Source: Arcanobacterium_A sp034173665
GTDB taxonomy: Bacteria > Actinomycetota > Actinomycetes > Actinomycetales > Actinomycetaceae
Length of the DNA stretch: 8,361 bases
Assembly: GCA_034173665.1 (NCBI GenBank)
Contig: JAXFDG010000047.1
Coordinates: 1 to 8,361 of the forward strand
Direction: 5' to 3'
The notes below the pieces were generated by a model. That model saw only the letters and a list, made by a program, of their open reading frames with translations. It was not told the DNA's origin and ran no database searches. The translations under genes and the position numbers were made by a program. This document shows positions 1 to 6,208 of this stretch, piece after piece; positions within the stretch are counted from its first letter, which is position 1, and the number at the start of each line of letters is the position of its first letter.

Positions 1-1
1 C

Positions 2-151
2 CCTGCGGATCCTCCAGCACCAACACTAGAAACACCGAAAACTCCAAAACTAGCAAAAACAGGTGCAGATATTTCTGGGATTGGTGCCTTTGCAGGGCTT
101 GTGATTATCACCGGAGTAGCTGCAACAATGCGTAACAAACGCAAAAACTAA
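2..151 (+). CDS. C-terminal end of an LAxTG sortase-anchored surface protein (partial)
   Basis: The last 49 codons of a gene that begins left of the window. The frame is fixed by the TAA at 149-151. The visible tail has a Pro/Thr-rich wall-spanning stretch (residues 1-16 of the fragment, rich in PAPT and TPKTPK-like runs). Next comes LAKTG (17-21), then a hydrophobic segment of about 20 residues (ISGIGAF...AATM), and finally a basic tail RNKRKN. This is the standard tripartite cell-wall sorting signal. A sortase would cut between T and G and attach the protein to the wall. The LAxTG variant is typical of class E-type sortases in Actinomycetota (family knowledge). The adhesin at 1673-5053 ends in the same type of signal, so one sortase may serve both. 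The function of the missing ectodomain cannot be told. A strong hairpin follows 23 nt after the stop. Confidence 0.85.
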   Translation, partial: PADPPAPTLETPKTPKLAKTGADISGIGAFAGLVIITGVAATMRNKRKN

Positions 152-174
152 CATTATCTAGCGATCAAATATGG

Positions 175-204
175 TTTTGGGGGCTGTGAATACAGCCCCC
201 AAAA
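175..204. terminator. Intrinsic terminator between convergent genes
   Basis: A 13-bp perfect stem (175-187 with 192-204, core GGGGGCTGT/ACAGCCCCC) closes on a 4-nt GAAT loop. On the + strand it is followed by AACTTTTATTT. It lies between the + strand surface-protein tail (stop at 151) and the minus-strand gene ending at 223, so it probably terminates the + transcript and may act in both directions. The minus-strand side has no good T-run. Confidence 0.85.
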
Positions 205-222
205 AACTTTTATTTCTCTACT

Positions 223-828
223 TCAGTTACTCATCCACTGCGCAAAATCTTGCAAAATTGTTTTCCAAGATTCTTTCATCAGAAGAACTTGCTCAGTTGA
301 TTCCAGTTTTGTCACATCAGCAGCAATAATACATTTCTCTTTCTCTGGTGTTACGGATTTTGCCGTAATATTCACTGATATCGCAATTCCGTTTGCAAGT
401 GAACAACGCCAATAACGCCACTTCTCCGTTACGCTTAAACGTGGTTCAGATTCCCAGGGCACACCATCAACAAACAATAAATTTTCCGTAATAAATTCTT
501 GCCAAAGTGTAAAAATTTGATCCAAAGTGCCGGAAAGCGTTTTTGAAGCACTGGCTGCAAAGCTTCCATCACAACGTTGCCCTTGTGAACGCCATCCCTT
601 TTCATACTCATAAGCAATCGCAATGCTTTGTGCCCACCAAAATAAATTTGCTTCTTGTAAATTTGGATTATCGACGGCGTATTCAGCTAAACGCGCTGCA
701 CTTCGACGTGCAAGCTCAGTATGACTAGTGGTATCGCCCTCAGGGTGATTCTCGAAAAAGTTAATCCAATCATCAGCAGTAATTCCCAAAGCATTCTCTG
801 CTGCAGTCCAATATTGTGCATTAGCCAT
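223..828 (-). CDS. SRPBCC/START-like (AHSA1-type) protein with N-terminal helical region
   Basis: A 201-residue soluble protein with no signal peptide or membrane segment. Residues 10-62 look like the helical N-terminal region (W..FF.....HTELAR) that precedes the SRPBCC fold in a group of actinobacterial proteins. That group has the pattern WWAQ..(T/A)..YE...G.R....(C/A)DG, seen here at residues 64-90. The rest (about 91-200) fits a short ligand-binding SRPBCC fold, with the characteristic (S/A)VN.TAK strand at 151-157 and a C-terminal helix (MKESWKTILQDF). The assignment rests on recalled family patterns, not a search. Ligand and role are unknown; members are usually annotated only as DUF4287/SRPBCC-domain proteins. 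The ATG at 828 is preceded by AGGAAAA at 832-838 and by a promoter-like pair further upstream. A second, different SRPBCC gene lies immediately upstream, separated by a terminator. Confidence 0.7.
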   Translation of the reverse strand: MANAQYWTAAENALGITADDWINFFENHPEGDTTSHTELARRSAARLAEYAVDNPNLQEANLFWWAQSIAIAYEYEKGWRSQGQRCDGSFAASASKTLSGTLDQIFTLWQEFITENLLFVDGVPWESEPRLSVTEKWRYWRCSLANGIAISVNITAKSVTPEKEKCIIAADVTKLESTEQVLLMKESWKTILQDFAQWMSN

Positions 829-831
829 ATA

Positions 832-838
832 TTTTCCT
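832..838 (-). promoter_or_regulatory. Ribosome binding site of the 223-828 gene
   Basis: On the minus strand AGGAAAA precedes the ATG (826-828) with a short spacer of about 3 nt after the A-run. It supports this ATG as the start. Confidence 0.5.
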
Positions 839-860
839 ACTCACTTAATTGCGAGTACTC

Positions 861-888
861 ATCCTATCAACTCAAAAGTATTTGACAA
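861..888 (-). promoter_or_regulatory. Candidate sigma70-type promoter of the 223-828 gene
   Basis: On the minus strand TTGTCA (883-888, 5 of 6 to the -35 consensus) is followed after 16 nt by TAGGAT (861-866), a common actinobacterial -10 form. The predicted transcription start falls in a perfect 8-bp palindrome GAGTACTC (853-860), leaving a leader of roughly 25 nt. The palindrome could be an operator or chance. Confidence 0.5.
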
Positions 889-930
889 CGATTCAAAATC
901 AGATTAAATAAACCGTCATTAGAATCTTGA

Positions 931-970
931 ACAAAACCCCAACTAGGCCAGCTCCTGGTTGGGGTTTTGT
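931..970 (-). terminator. Terminator downstream of the second SRPBCC gene
   Basis: A 17-position stem (931-947 with 954-970) contains CAAAACCCCAACTAGG and its complement with one non-Watson-Crick position, around a 6-nt loop. On the minus strand the 3' arm ends in GGGGTTTTGTTC, giving a built-in T-rich tail. It lies 69 nt after the stop at 1040 and upstream of the promoter at 861-888, so it insulates the two SRPBCC genes. The stem is also strong in the + direction (followed by TTTAAATTAAAT), but no + gene precedes it. Confidence 0.8.
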
Positions 971-1039
971 TTTAAATTAAATCTATGGGTAGGTCTACTT
1001 TAAAGAGTTGCAAAACAAGTTCTGCTACACGGCTTCTTC

Positions 1040-1498
1040 TCAGTTTTCAACAACTGTAGCGAGGCGATTTAAACCTTTTGCAAAATCATTTTGCAAATTC
1101 TTTTCCATCTTAAAAAGACGGAACATAATCTTCATCAAAAAGTTTTGTTTCCCAGTCAACTCCCACTTAACCCGGGTTTCACCCTCAGAAACTGAAGTAA
1201 GGTAAAAGTGACTCCGATTCTCTGCTTTAAAAGGTTTTAAGAATTTCAAATCAATTTCCACAAGTCCAGGCTGATCGGTAATAACTTCCATCGATCCTGA
1301 GCCAGCCTGCTTATTTCCGGTCCAGGTCATTTTTGCGCCCACTCCGCGATCTGCACCAAAATATTGTTGATCCATATCCGGATCAAGTAATTGCCAAGGA
1401 GACCAGTTCTCCCACTGATGCAAATCATTAATTTGTTCTTGCACAGAATCAATTGGGGCAGAAATAACCCGCTCATAACTAACTGAAAAATCGCTCAT
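1040..1498 (-). CDS. SRPBCC family protein (polyketide cyclase/dehydrase type)
   Basis: A 152-residue protein that covers a whole single SRPBCC domain of the polyketide_cyc2 type. Visible family signatures are the first strand (FSVSYERVISAP, 4-15), the WENWSPWQLLDP block at 29-40, GVGAKMTWTGNK at 52-63, GSMEV at 68-72, the LKFLKPFKAEN strand at 84-94, the TRVKWELTG strand at 108-116, and a long C-terminal helix (FLMKIMFRLFKMEK..., 120-150) that closes the cavity. Such proteins bind hydrophobic small molecules. Some are enzymes, but most of this subgroup have no known substrate, so none is proposed. No Shine-Dalgarno sequence precedes the ATG; an extended -10 ends six bases before it, which suggests a leaderless message. 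The gene has its own terminator downstream (931-970) and is separated from the adhesin by another hairpin (1549-1611), so it is likely monocistronic. Confidence 0.85.
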   Translation of the reverse strand: MSDFSVSYERVISAPIDSVQEQINDLHQWENWSPWQLLDPDMDQQYFGADRGVGAKMTWTGNKQAGSGSMEVITDQPGLVEIDLKFLKPFKAENRSHFYLTSVSEGETRVKWELTGKQNFLMKIMFRLFKMEKNLQNDFAKGLNRLATVVEN

Positions 1499-1504
1499 TC
1501 CGTG

Positions 1505-1513
1505 ATTCTAACA
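1505..1513 (-). promoter_or_regulatory. Extended -10 box of a likely leaderless promoter
   Basis: On the minus strand TGT-TAGAAT (1513-1505) matches an extended -10 (TGnTAnnnT). Exactly six bases (CACGGA) separate it from the ATG at 1498, so transcription would start at or within a base of the A of ATG. No recognisable -35 is seen at 16-18 nt, as is usual for extended -10 promoters. Confidence 0.5.
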
Positions 1514-1548
1514 AGTATCCACAAAACATCTGCGCTAGAACCAAAAAT

Positions 1549-1611
1549 GAGTTACTCCCCACTTATTTAAAATTTCAACTAACAAAACTTTGAATAAGTA
1601 GGGAGTAACTC
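1549..1611 (-). terminator. Long hairpin terminator of the adhesin gene
   Basis: A 19-bp inverted repeat with one mismatch (1549-1567 with 1593-1611; arms GAGTTACTCCCCACTTATT and AATAAGTAGGGAGTAACTC) around a 25-nt AT-rich loop. In the minus direction it is followed by ATTTTTGG, a short U-tract. It starts about 60 nt after the adhesin stop (1673), so terminator is the natural reading. The 25-nt loop is larger than usual. Confidence 0.65.
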
Positions 1612-1672
1612 TGTTTAACTAGCGCAAGTATCGTAGCTTATTCAGCTAAAGCGGTTATGAACTAGCTGATAT

Positions 1673-4600
1673 TCAGCATTCATTTTGCTTTCTGCGACTG
1701 AAAAACACTGCAAAGCCAATTCCGGTCACGAAAATCATGAGCGTCCCCATAATTCCTAGTTGCGCACCTGTGAGAGCAAGTTTCCCAGGCTTATTTGGCG
1801 TGCTTTGTGAAGGATTAGGAGGAGTTAATACCGGTGGCACATCTCCGCAGTTACAACTAGGTGTAACCACTGGTTGGTAGAAGCCTGTCACCGGTTGGCC
1901 CCATGGATCGTTCAACTGAACCCGAGCTAAATCTGGCACACCCACAAAATCCTTATTCGGAGTAAATGTGACTACCCCGGTTTCCGGATCAATTGTATAA
2001 GTACCAACCGGATTACCATCCTTCAAAGCCGGAACTGTAGGTGAATCAGTAACCTTACCTGTGAATGGATCGATTAGCTTAGCTGGATTATCTGCACTTG
2101 GCACAATCGGATTACCAAAACCATCATTGAAACTTGGAATTCCCTTTTGAGTTTCACCTTGTTTTCCAACCGTTGTAACTGGTGTAGATGATGGCAAAGG
2201 AGGAGTAACTTTCGGTGTGTATGTAGCTACTGCCGGGGTACCGTTAATATCACGAACTTGCACTCGAATCGGGTCAACTGACCCCACATAATCCTGCTTT
2301 GGCTGGAACACAACCTGACCAGTAGCAGGATCAAGAGTAAAGGTACCCACTTCTACGCCGTCTTTCATTGCTGGAATAGTAGATCCAGCAATTGGATCAC
2401 CATTAGCATCAACAAAAGTAGTCGTCGAGAAATCCAACGGCACCTGCTCATTTCCAGGCAAGAATGTTAAATTACTGTTTTGTGGAACATTTGGCTTATC
2501 CACAGTTTCACTGTTGCCGGCAGTTGGAGTTACTGGGAAAACAGTTGGTGTATAGGTTGTAGTTGCTGGAGTACCATTAGTATCTTTTGCTTGAATCACA
2601 GCAGGGTCTGGAGTGCCCACAAAATCCTTATTCGGAGTAAATGTGACTACCCCGGTTTCCGGATCAATTGTATAAGTACCAACCGGCTTACCATCCTTCA
2701 ACGCTGGAGTAGTATCAACCGGATTACCTTCTGGATCAATTAACTTAGCTGGATTATCCGCAGTAATCGTAACTGGAACATTTTCATTTCCACCCTGGAA
2801 TGTAGGGGTTCCAGTTTGCACTTGCCCTTGCAAGCCACTTGAAGTTGCAGGAGTTCCAATCGGAGTCACTGGGAATACATTTGGCGTGTATGTAGCCACT
2901 GCCGGAGTACCATTTGCATCTTTAACTTGCACTCGAACTGAATCTGGAGTCCCGATAAAATCTGGATTTGGCTGGAACACAACCTGACCAGTAGCAGGAT
3001 CAAGAGTAAAGGTACCCACTTCTACGCCGTCTTTCATTGCTGGAATAGTAGATCCAGCAATTGGATCACCATTAGCATCAACAAAAGTAGTCGTCGAGAA
3101 ATCCAATGGTACATTAGTGCTTCCAGCCGTGTAAGTTAGCGCAGATTCTTGCGGCTGCCCCTGCGGCCCCATAGTAGTATCGTTCGTCGCCGTCGGAACA
3201 ACCGGAGTAACTGTTGGGATATAAACGGAATCCATGGTTACTGTTCCGTTCACACCATTGTTTACATTTGGTAAAACTTCCAAGCCAGCATTAGTTTGTG
3301 CTTGTGTCTGGGAAGTCCACCCAGTTGATTGGCCGTTCATATCGACGGCGCGGAGTACAATTCCTTTTGCAGTTCCGGTGAACTGTGGTTCAGGGGTAAA
3401 AGTAATATTTCCTGAAGCATCAACAACATACGTACCCTCACCTGGCTCGGTCCAGGTATCAACAAGAGTTCCATCTGCGGTAACAATCTTAATTGGCACA
3501 TTTGGATCAATCGAGTTTGGATTTGTTGTTGGCTCAATTACTCCAGGGGCAGTAAAGGTAGCTTTCGCATTCTGCACTTGCCCTTGTTCACCAGTTGTAG
3601 TTTTCTTTTCACCACGTGGTGGATGCTTAATAAAGAACTTAAAATCTTCGACTTCACCACTTGTTGCAAAACCTGTTGGTTCTAAAACATCTGCTGCATC
3701 ATCAGAGATACGAATACGTGCACCAAGCTCAGAAATATTTATATCTGTAATCTGTGGCGGATTAGGGAATACCAAATTTACCGGTCCAGCGGTAGATACT
3801 GGCGTAGTTTCACTTGCTTCATTCGAATCAAAGGTGCCATTATTGTTGAAATCAATCCAGCCGCGAATATAAGACGTGCCCTGTGAACTTGGTTCGGCAT
3901 AAATCGGCATTGTGTAAGTAATATCTGAGGCTAAATAATATTCAAAGGTGTCTGCACCTGTTGCGTGAATCTGAGATACTCCTTCATCAGCATTATCTGA
4001 AAGATCATCTTGATTCCATTCCCCACCTGTAGGATTCATGAGAATGTCTGGCGCGATGCGGCCAAGTTGCGGATTCTTGTATCCAGCAATTTGTCGGGTT
4101 AAATGCTTTGCGGTTCCATATGATTCTGGAGCATCACCCTGATCGTAAAGCACGAAACCAATTCGCACAGCCTGCATCCCAGAAGAATTAATGTAAACAG
4201 ATACATTCATTCCGTCGGTAGTCTTAGCAGCGGTTTCCACAATTGGCACAGAAGCACGGTCTTGCCGAGTGACCAGTGCACCAAAAGTATCAGTCCCTAA
4301 ACCTTTATCCGGGGCATCGTTTTGCCATAAGCTCGGATCATACTCATGACCTCCACGTGGAGACCAGCCCGGAAGATATGGAACTGCTGCAAATTTTGGA
4401 TCTGAATAGCTTGCAAATGAAGCATCTTTCTTTACATCCGCTAGCAAATCCCAGCCCGTACCTGTGGTTACATATCGTTGTGCTTCGTTACCTTTTGCTT
4501 CTTCACCGTCAGCCACAATTACTGATGGGATTACTGGGGTGCCGTTAAAAGTAGCAGTGACTTTAAAAGTGATTCCAATATTTCCACCATTTTGTGCCGA

Positions 4601-5053
4601 ACCAACAGAAGCAAGACCATTACTCGGCATTCCGGCTAAGTATAAATGACTCCAATTAGTGTCATCTCCACGCGCAATAATATGTTCTGGAGTCGGGGTA
4701 CCCGGAGTAGGGAGATGCCAATTAACGTTAGCATCTTCACCAATTGGCTTTAATTCAACTACTTCTGCTCGGATCACAAACCCTGGTTGTAATTCTTGTG
4801 TGTAAACCGTTCCGATTTGAAAGGCTTTCTTCCCGTCTGGAAGAACGTTGTATCCTGCACCAGAAATATTTGCATCACCAAAATTTGCCCAAACGATTTG
4901 TTCGTTTAATTTTGTGATGCTCATTGAACTTCCAGCAGGAGTTAAAGCAATTGGAGCTGCTTGTGCTGAAGGAAGATTTAGTCCGCTAAGAACTAATGCT
5001 CCCGCTAAAGATCCAGCAAGGATGTTCCTTACTCGTTTCAGTGATAGTGCCAT
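1673..5053 (-). CDS. CshA-like fibrillar adhesin, LALTG sortase-anchored
   Basis: A 1126-residue surface protein. Residues 1-33 are a signal peptide (basic start KRVRN, hydrophobic core, likely cleavage after AQA). Residues about 42-300 resemble the non-repetitive N-terminal domain of CshA-type adhesins, thought to bind host or partner-cell ligands. Residues about 303-475 form a GEVED-type domain, with QGDAPESYGT, GWIDFNNNGTF and the closing GEVEDF. Residues 485-1066 are five CshA-type fibril repeats, each with a xQGQxQ-like opening, a DP(A/E)TG(Q/V)V.F.P centre and a TPxVxPxxPT end. A Pro/Ser/Thr linker leads to LALTG (1092-1096), a membrane segment and SRRKQNEC. It would be exported by Sec and linked to the wall, forming thin fibrils for adhesion. 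Unusual points are a Cys-x-Cys at 1067-1069 and a C-terminal Cys. The ATG is preceded by AAGGGG (5058-5063). Length is modest compared with streptococcal CshA, which has many more repeats. Confidence 0.9.
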   Translation of the reverse strand: MALSLKRVRNILAGSLAGALVLSGLNLPSAQAAPIALTPAGSSMSITKLNEQIVWANFGDANISGAGYNVLPDGKKAFQIGTVYTQELQPGFVIRAEVVELKPIGEDANVNWHLPTPGTPTPEHIIARGDDTNWSHLYLAGMPSNGLASVGSAQNGGNIGITFKVTATFNGTPVIPSVIVADGEEAKGNEAQRYVTTGTGWDLLADVKKDASFASYSDPKFAAVPYLPGWSPRGGHEYDPSLWQNDAPDKGLGTDTFGALVTRQDRASVPIVETAAKTTDGMNVSVYINSSGMQAVRIGFVLYDQGDAPESYGTAKHLTRQIAGYKNPQLGRIAPDILMNPTGGEWNQDDLSDNADEGVSQIHATGADTFEYYLASDITYTMPIYAEPSSQGTSYIRGWIDFNNNGTFDSNEASETTPVSTAGPVNLVFPNPPQITDINISELGARIRISDDAADVLEPTGFATSGEVEDFKFFIKHPPRGEKKTTTGEQGQVQNAKATFTAPGVIEPTTNPNSIDPNVPIKIVTADGTLVDTWTEPGEGTYVVDASGNITFTPEPQFTGTAKGIVLRAVDMNGQSTGWTSQTQAQTNAGLEVLPNVNNGVNGTVTMDSVYIPTVTPVVPTATNDTTMGPQGQPQESALTYTAGSTNVPLDFSTTTFVDANGDPIAGSTIPAMKDGVEVGTFTLDPATGQVVFQPNPDFIGTPDSVRVQVKDANGTPAVATYTPNVFPVTPIGTPATSSGLQGQVQTGTPTFQGGNENVPVTITADNPAKLIDPEGNPVDTTPALKDGKPVGTYTIDPETGVVTFTPNKDFVGTPDPAVIQAKDTNGTPATTTYTPTVFPVTPTAGNSETVDKPNVPQNSNLTFLPGNEQVPLDFSTTTFVDANGDPIAGSTIPAMKDGVEVGTFTLDPATGQVVFQPKQDYVGSVDPIRVQVRDINGTPAVATYTPKVTPPLPSSTPVTTVGKQGETQKGIPSFNDGFGNPIVPSADNPAKLIDPFTGKVTDSPTVPALKDGNPVGTYTIDPETGVVTFTPNKDFVGVPDLARVQLNDPWGQPVTGFYQPVVTPSCNCGDVPPVLTPPNPSQSTPNKPGKLALTGAQLGIMGTLMIFVTGIGFAVFFSRRKQNEC
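1941..2026 (-). repeat. B-type near-identical repeat segment, copy in R5
   Basis: 86 bp matching 2616-2701 with a single mismatch (position 2012 versus 2687). The first 71 bp are exact. It encodes the GTYTIDPETG...NKDFVG core of fibril repeat R5. Confidence 0.9.
2298..2437 (-). repeat. A-type identical repeat segment, copy in R4
   Basis: 140 bp identical, base for base, to 2967-3106 (offset 669). It encodes the DFSTTTFVDANG...VVFQP core of fibril repeat R4. Synonymous sites are conserved as well, which protein-level selection does not require. Confidence 0.95.
2616..2701 (-). repeat. B-type near-identical repeat segment, copy in R3
   Basis: Partner of 1941-2026 (offset 675), 85 of 86 bases identical. 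It lies in fibril repeat R3. Confidence 0.9.
2967..3106 (-). repeat. A-type identical repeat segment, copy in R2
   Basis: Partner of 2298-2437, 140 of 140 bases identical. It lies in fibril repeat R2. Confidence 0.95.
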
Positions 5054-5057
5054 AAAT

Positions 5058-5063
5058 TCCCCT
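5058..5063 (-). promoter_or_regulatory. Ribosome binding site of the adhesin gene
   Basis: On the minus strand AAGGGG lies four bases (AATT and neighbours) ahead of the ATG at 5053. It is a good Shine-Dalgarno match and fixes the start just before the signal peptide. Confidence 0.7.
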
Positions 5064-5108
5064 TAAATAACTAAAATCCTCAAGATTCGTTATTTTCTTT
5101 TCTGGGAA

Positions 5109-5136
5109 ATAATCTTTATGCAAAACTTCTTATCAA
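5109..5136 (-). promoter_or_regulatory. Candidate promoter of the adhesin gene
   Basis: On the minus strand TTGATA (5131-5136) and GATTAT (5109-5114) are 16 nt apart and would give a leader of about 50 nt before the ATG at 5053. The -10 matches only 4 of 6 positions. Support comes from a nested inverted repeat over the same bases (separate entry). The upstream part of this 294-nt gap (5173-5347) holds no gene or clear terminator that I can see. Confidence 0.45.
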
Positions 5137-5172
5137 TAGCGATTAAAAATAAACGCTATTCTTTTGCATAAA
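5115..5172. promoter_or_regulatory. Nested inverted repeat over the adhesin promoter (putative operator)
   Basis: The outer arms TTTATGCAAAA (5115-5125) and TTTTGCATAAA (5162-5172) are a perfect 11-bp inverted pair. Inside them AATAGCG (5135-5141) and CGCTATT (5154-5160) form a perfect 7-bp inverted pair around a 12-nt AT-only loop. The left outer arm fills most of the spacer between the candidate -35 and -10, and the inner left arm abuts the -35. A regulator bound to these sites would block or recruit polymerase. Alternatively, a cruciform or RNA hairpin could form here. Confidence 0.5.
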
Positions 5173-5347
5173 ACCCCCAGTTTCACCTTGAGTCTTTATG
5201 TCTTCGAAAAGAAAGTCAAGGGAAATCAAGGAATCATGTTGTTTAATATTCACCAAACGCCATTAGCAGCAAGAACATCAAATGCTTGATTTTTAAATAA
5301 CACCTTTATCTGGAAAAACTCCAAATAAAACACGAAAATTAACGCTT

Positions 5348-6208
5348 CTATTTTTCAAATTCTGCAAGTTCAATCTTGCCCATTTGCATTAATTTTGTTC
5401 GAGTTTCTTCAACCGCCATTAACTCACCAATATTTCTTGGCAAAACTTGCCAAGAAACTCCCCAACTATCTACACACCAACCACAACGTTCCTGGTCTGG
5501 TTGTGCTGAAAGAGCATCCCAAAGCTGATTAATTCCGTTTTGAGTTTCTGCAAATAAAACTAAAGAGATTCCTGGGGTAAAAGTAAAGTCATGGAACGCC
5601 CCGGAATCCATCGCAGCAAATTCTTTATTATCTGAACCAAGAGAAATGGTTGAGAATGCAATAGTTCCTTCCTCTAAGAAATCATCTGCCTCATAACGCA
5701 AACGATGTTTAACTTCACCACCAAGATGTTGCATCCAATAATCTGTGGCATTTTCACAATTTCCATGGTTTGTGCCGCCAAACATAAAAGCAGGAATTAA
5801 TTCAACAGCTTCATTATCGAGTTCCGGAGCCAGCATCAACTGCCAAGTAAACCCATAACGATCACGAACCCAAGCATAGTAATCACTAAACGGATACGAA
5901 CCAAGCTCCATTAATGATCCACCTTCGCTTAGAGCAGCATTACAGGCAGAAAGATATTCCCGAGCTGCTGCTTCTCCCCCAAGACGTTGCGGATTGAATC
6001 TCAACAAACCACTAATCGAAGGATTCGGTTGATAATGGTCGTCAACACCTAAAAGAATAAATTTCTGCCCATGAATCGTGACTTCACAAGTCATACCTTG
6101 ATCAGAAATCTGCACATCACGAAAAATCTCTGCATAATACTGTGCGGCTTCAGAGGCACTACCATTAATCCAGATACAGGGAACTGGAGCGTTAAAAGTT
6201 TCGCTCAT
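5348..6208 (-). CDS. Two-domain VOC superfamily protein (PhnB-like / 3-dmu-9_3-mt type)
   Basis: A 286-residue cytosolic protein made of two consecutive PhnB-like domains of the vicinal-oxygen-chelate fold, about 5-128 and 135-275. The N-terminal domain opens with PCIWINGSASEAAQYYAEIF, the usual start of the family (xPCLWFxxxAEEAAxFYxxxF). It ends with the DRYGFTWQL strand at 116-124. The C-terminal domain shows AMDSGAFHDFTFTPGISLVL at 199-218, CGWCVDSWGVSWQVLP at 242-257, and the family's closing helix with MGKIEL. Despite the historical name, members are not proven ubiquinone methyltransferases; many act as metal-dependent lyases, isomerases or resistance proteins, and the substrate here is unknown. 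Its ATG overlaps the stop of ogt by four bases (ATGA, 6205-6208), and AAGGGG lies at 6222-6227 inside ogt. Translation is therefore probably coupled to ogt. Confidence 0.85.
   Translation of the reverse strand: MSETFNAPVPCIWINGSASEAAQYYAEIFRDVQISDQGMTCEVTIHGQKFILLGVDDHYQPNPSISGLLRFNPQRLGGEAAAREYLSACNAALSEGGSLMELGSYPFSDYYAWVRDRYGFTWQLMLAPELDNEAVELIPAFMFGGTNHGNCENATDYWMQHLGGEVKHRLRYEADDFLEEGTIAFSTISLGSDNKEFAAMDSGAFHDFTFTPGISLVLFAETQNGINQLWDALSAQPDQERCGWCVDSWGVSWQVLPRNIGELMAVEETRTKLMQMGKIELAEFEK

Larger units (their letters stand above)
1856..3601 (-). repeat. Five tandem CshA-type fibril repeats (coding)
   Basis: Approximate boundaries on the minus strand are R1 3601-3191, R2 3190-2858, R3 2857-2525, R4 2524-2195 and R5 2194-1856, about 110-113 residues each. 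R1 is longer (about 137 residues) and divergent, with an insert around residues 577-610. R2 and R4 share one sequence type, with VPLDFSTTTFVDANGDPIAG and GTFTLDPATGQVVFQP. R3 and R5 share the other, with ADNPAKLIDP and TYTIDPETGVVTFTPNKDF. The order is therefore R1-A-B-A-B. Confidence 0.85.

Noticed and set aside
931..1010. A tRNA upstream of the C-rich hairpin
   Set aside because: No cloverleaf, TTCGA T-loop or CCA-like end can be found on either strand. The structure is a simple terminator stem.
1941..3106. CRISPR-like spaced repeats
   Set aside because: There are only two copies of each repeat, 86-140 bp long and about 670 bp apart, all in frame within one protein. They are internal coding repeats.
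3234..3872. A 212-codon open frame on the + strand
   Set aside because: It is exactly antisense to the adhesin, whose minus-strand frame has a signal peptide, recognisable domains and a sorting signal. The + frame has a composition typical of the antisense of Val/Thr/Pro-rich repeats and no family resemblance.
2480..5066. Several other short + strand frames across the adhesin
   Set aside because: All are antisense to the adhesin, with no ribosome sites or family features.
5143..5253. A 36-residue minus-strand open frame starting with GTG upstream of the adhesin, ending inside the nested inverted repeat (possible leader peptide)
   Set aside because: No ribosome site before the GTG, no run of regulatory codons, no homology I recognise, and its length is within chance for this AT content.
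5277..5294. Hairpin ATCAA-ATGC-TTGAT followed by five T on the + strand, terminator-like
   Set aside because: The stem is only 5 bp and the T-run is on the + side, where no + gene precedes it. It does not serve the minus-strand VOC gene.
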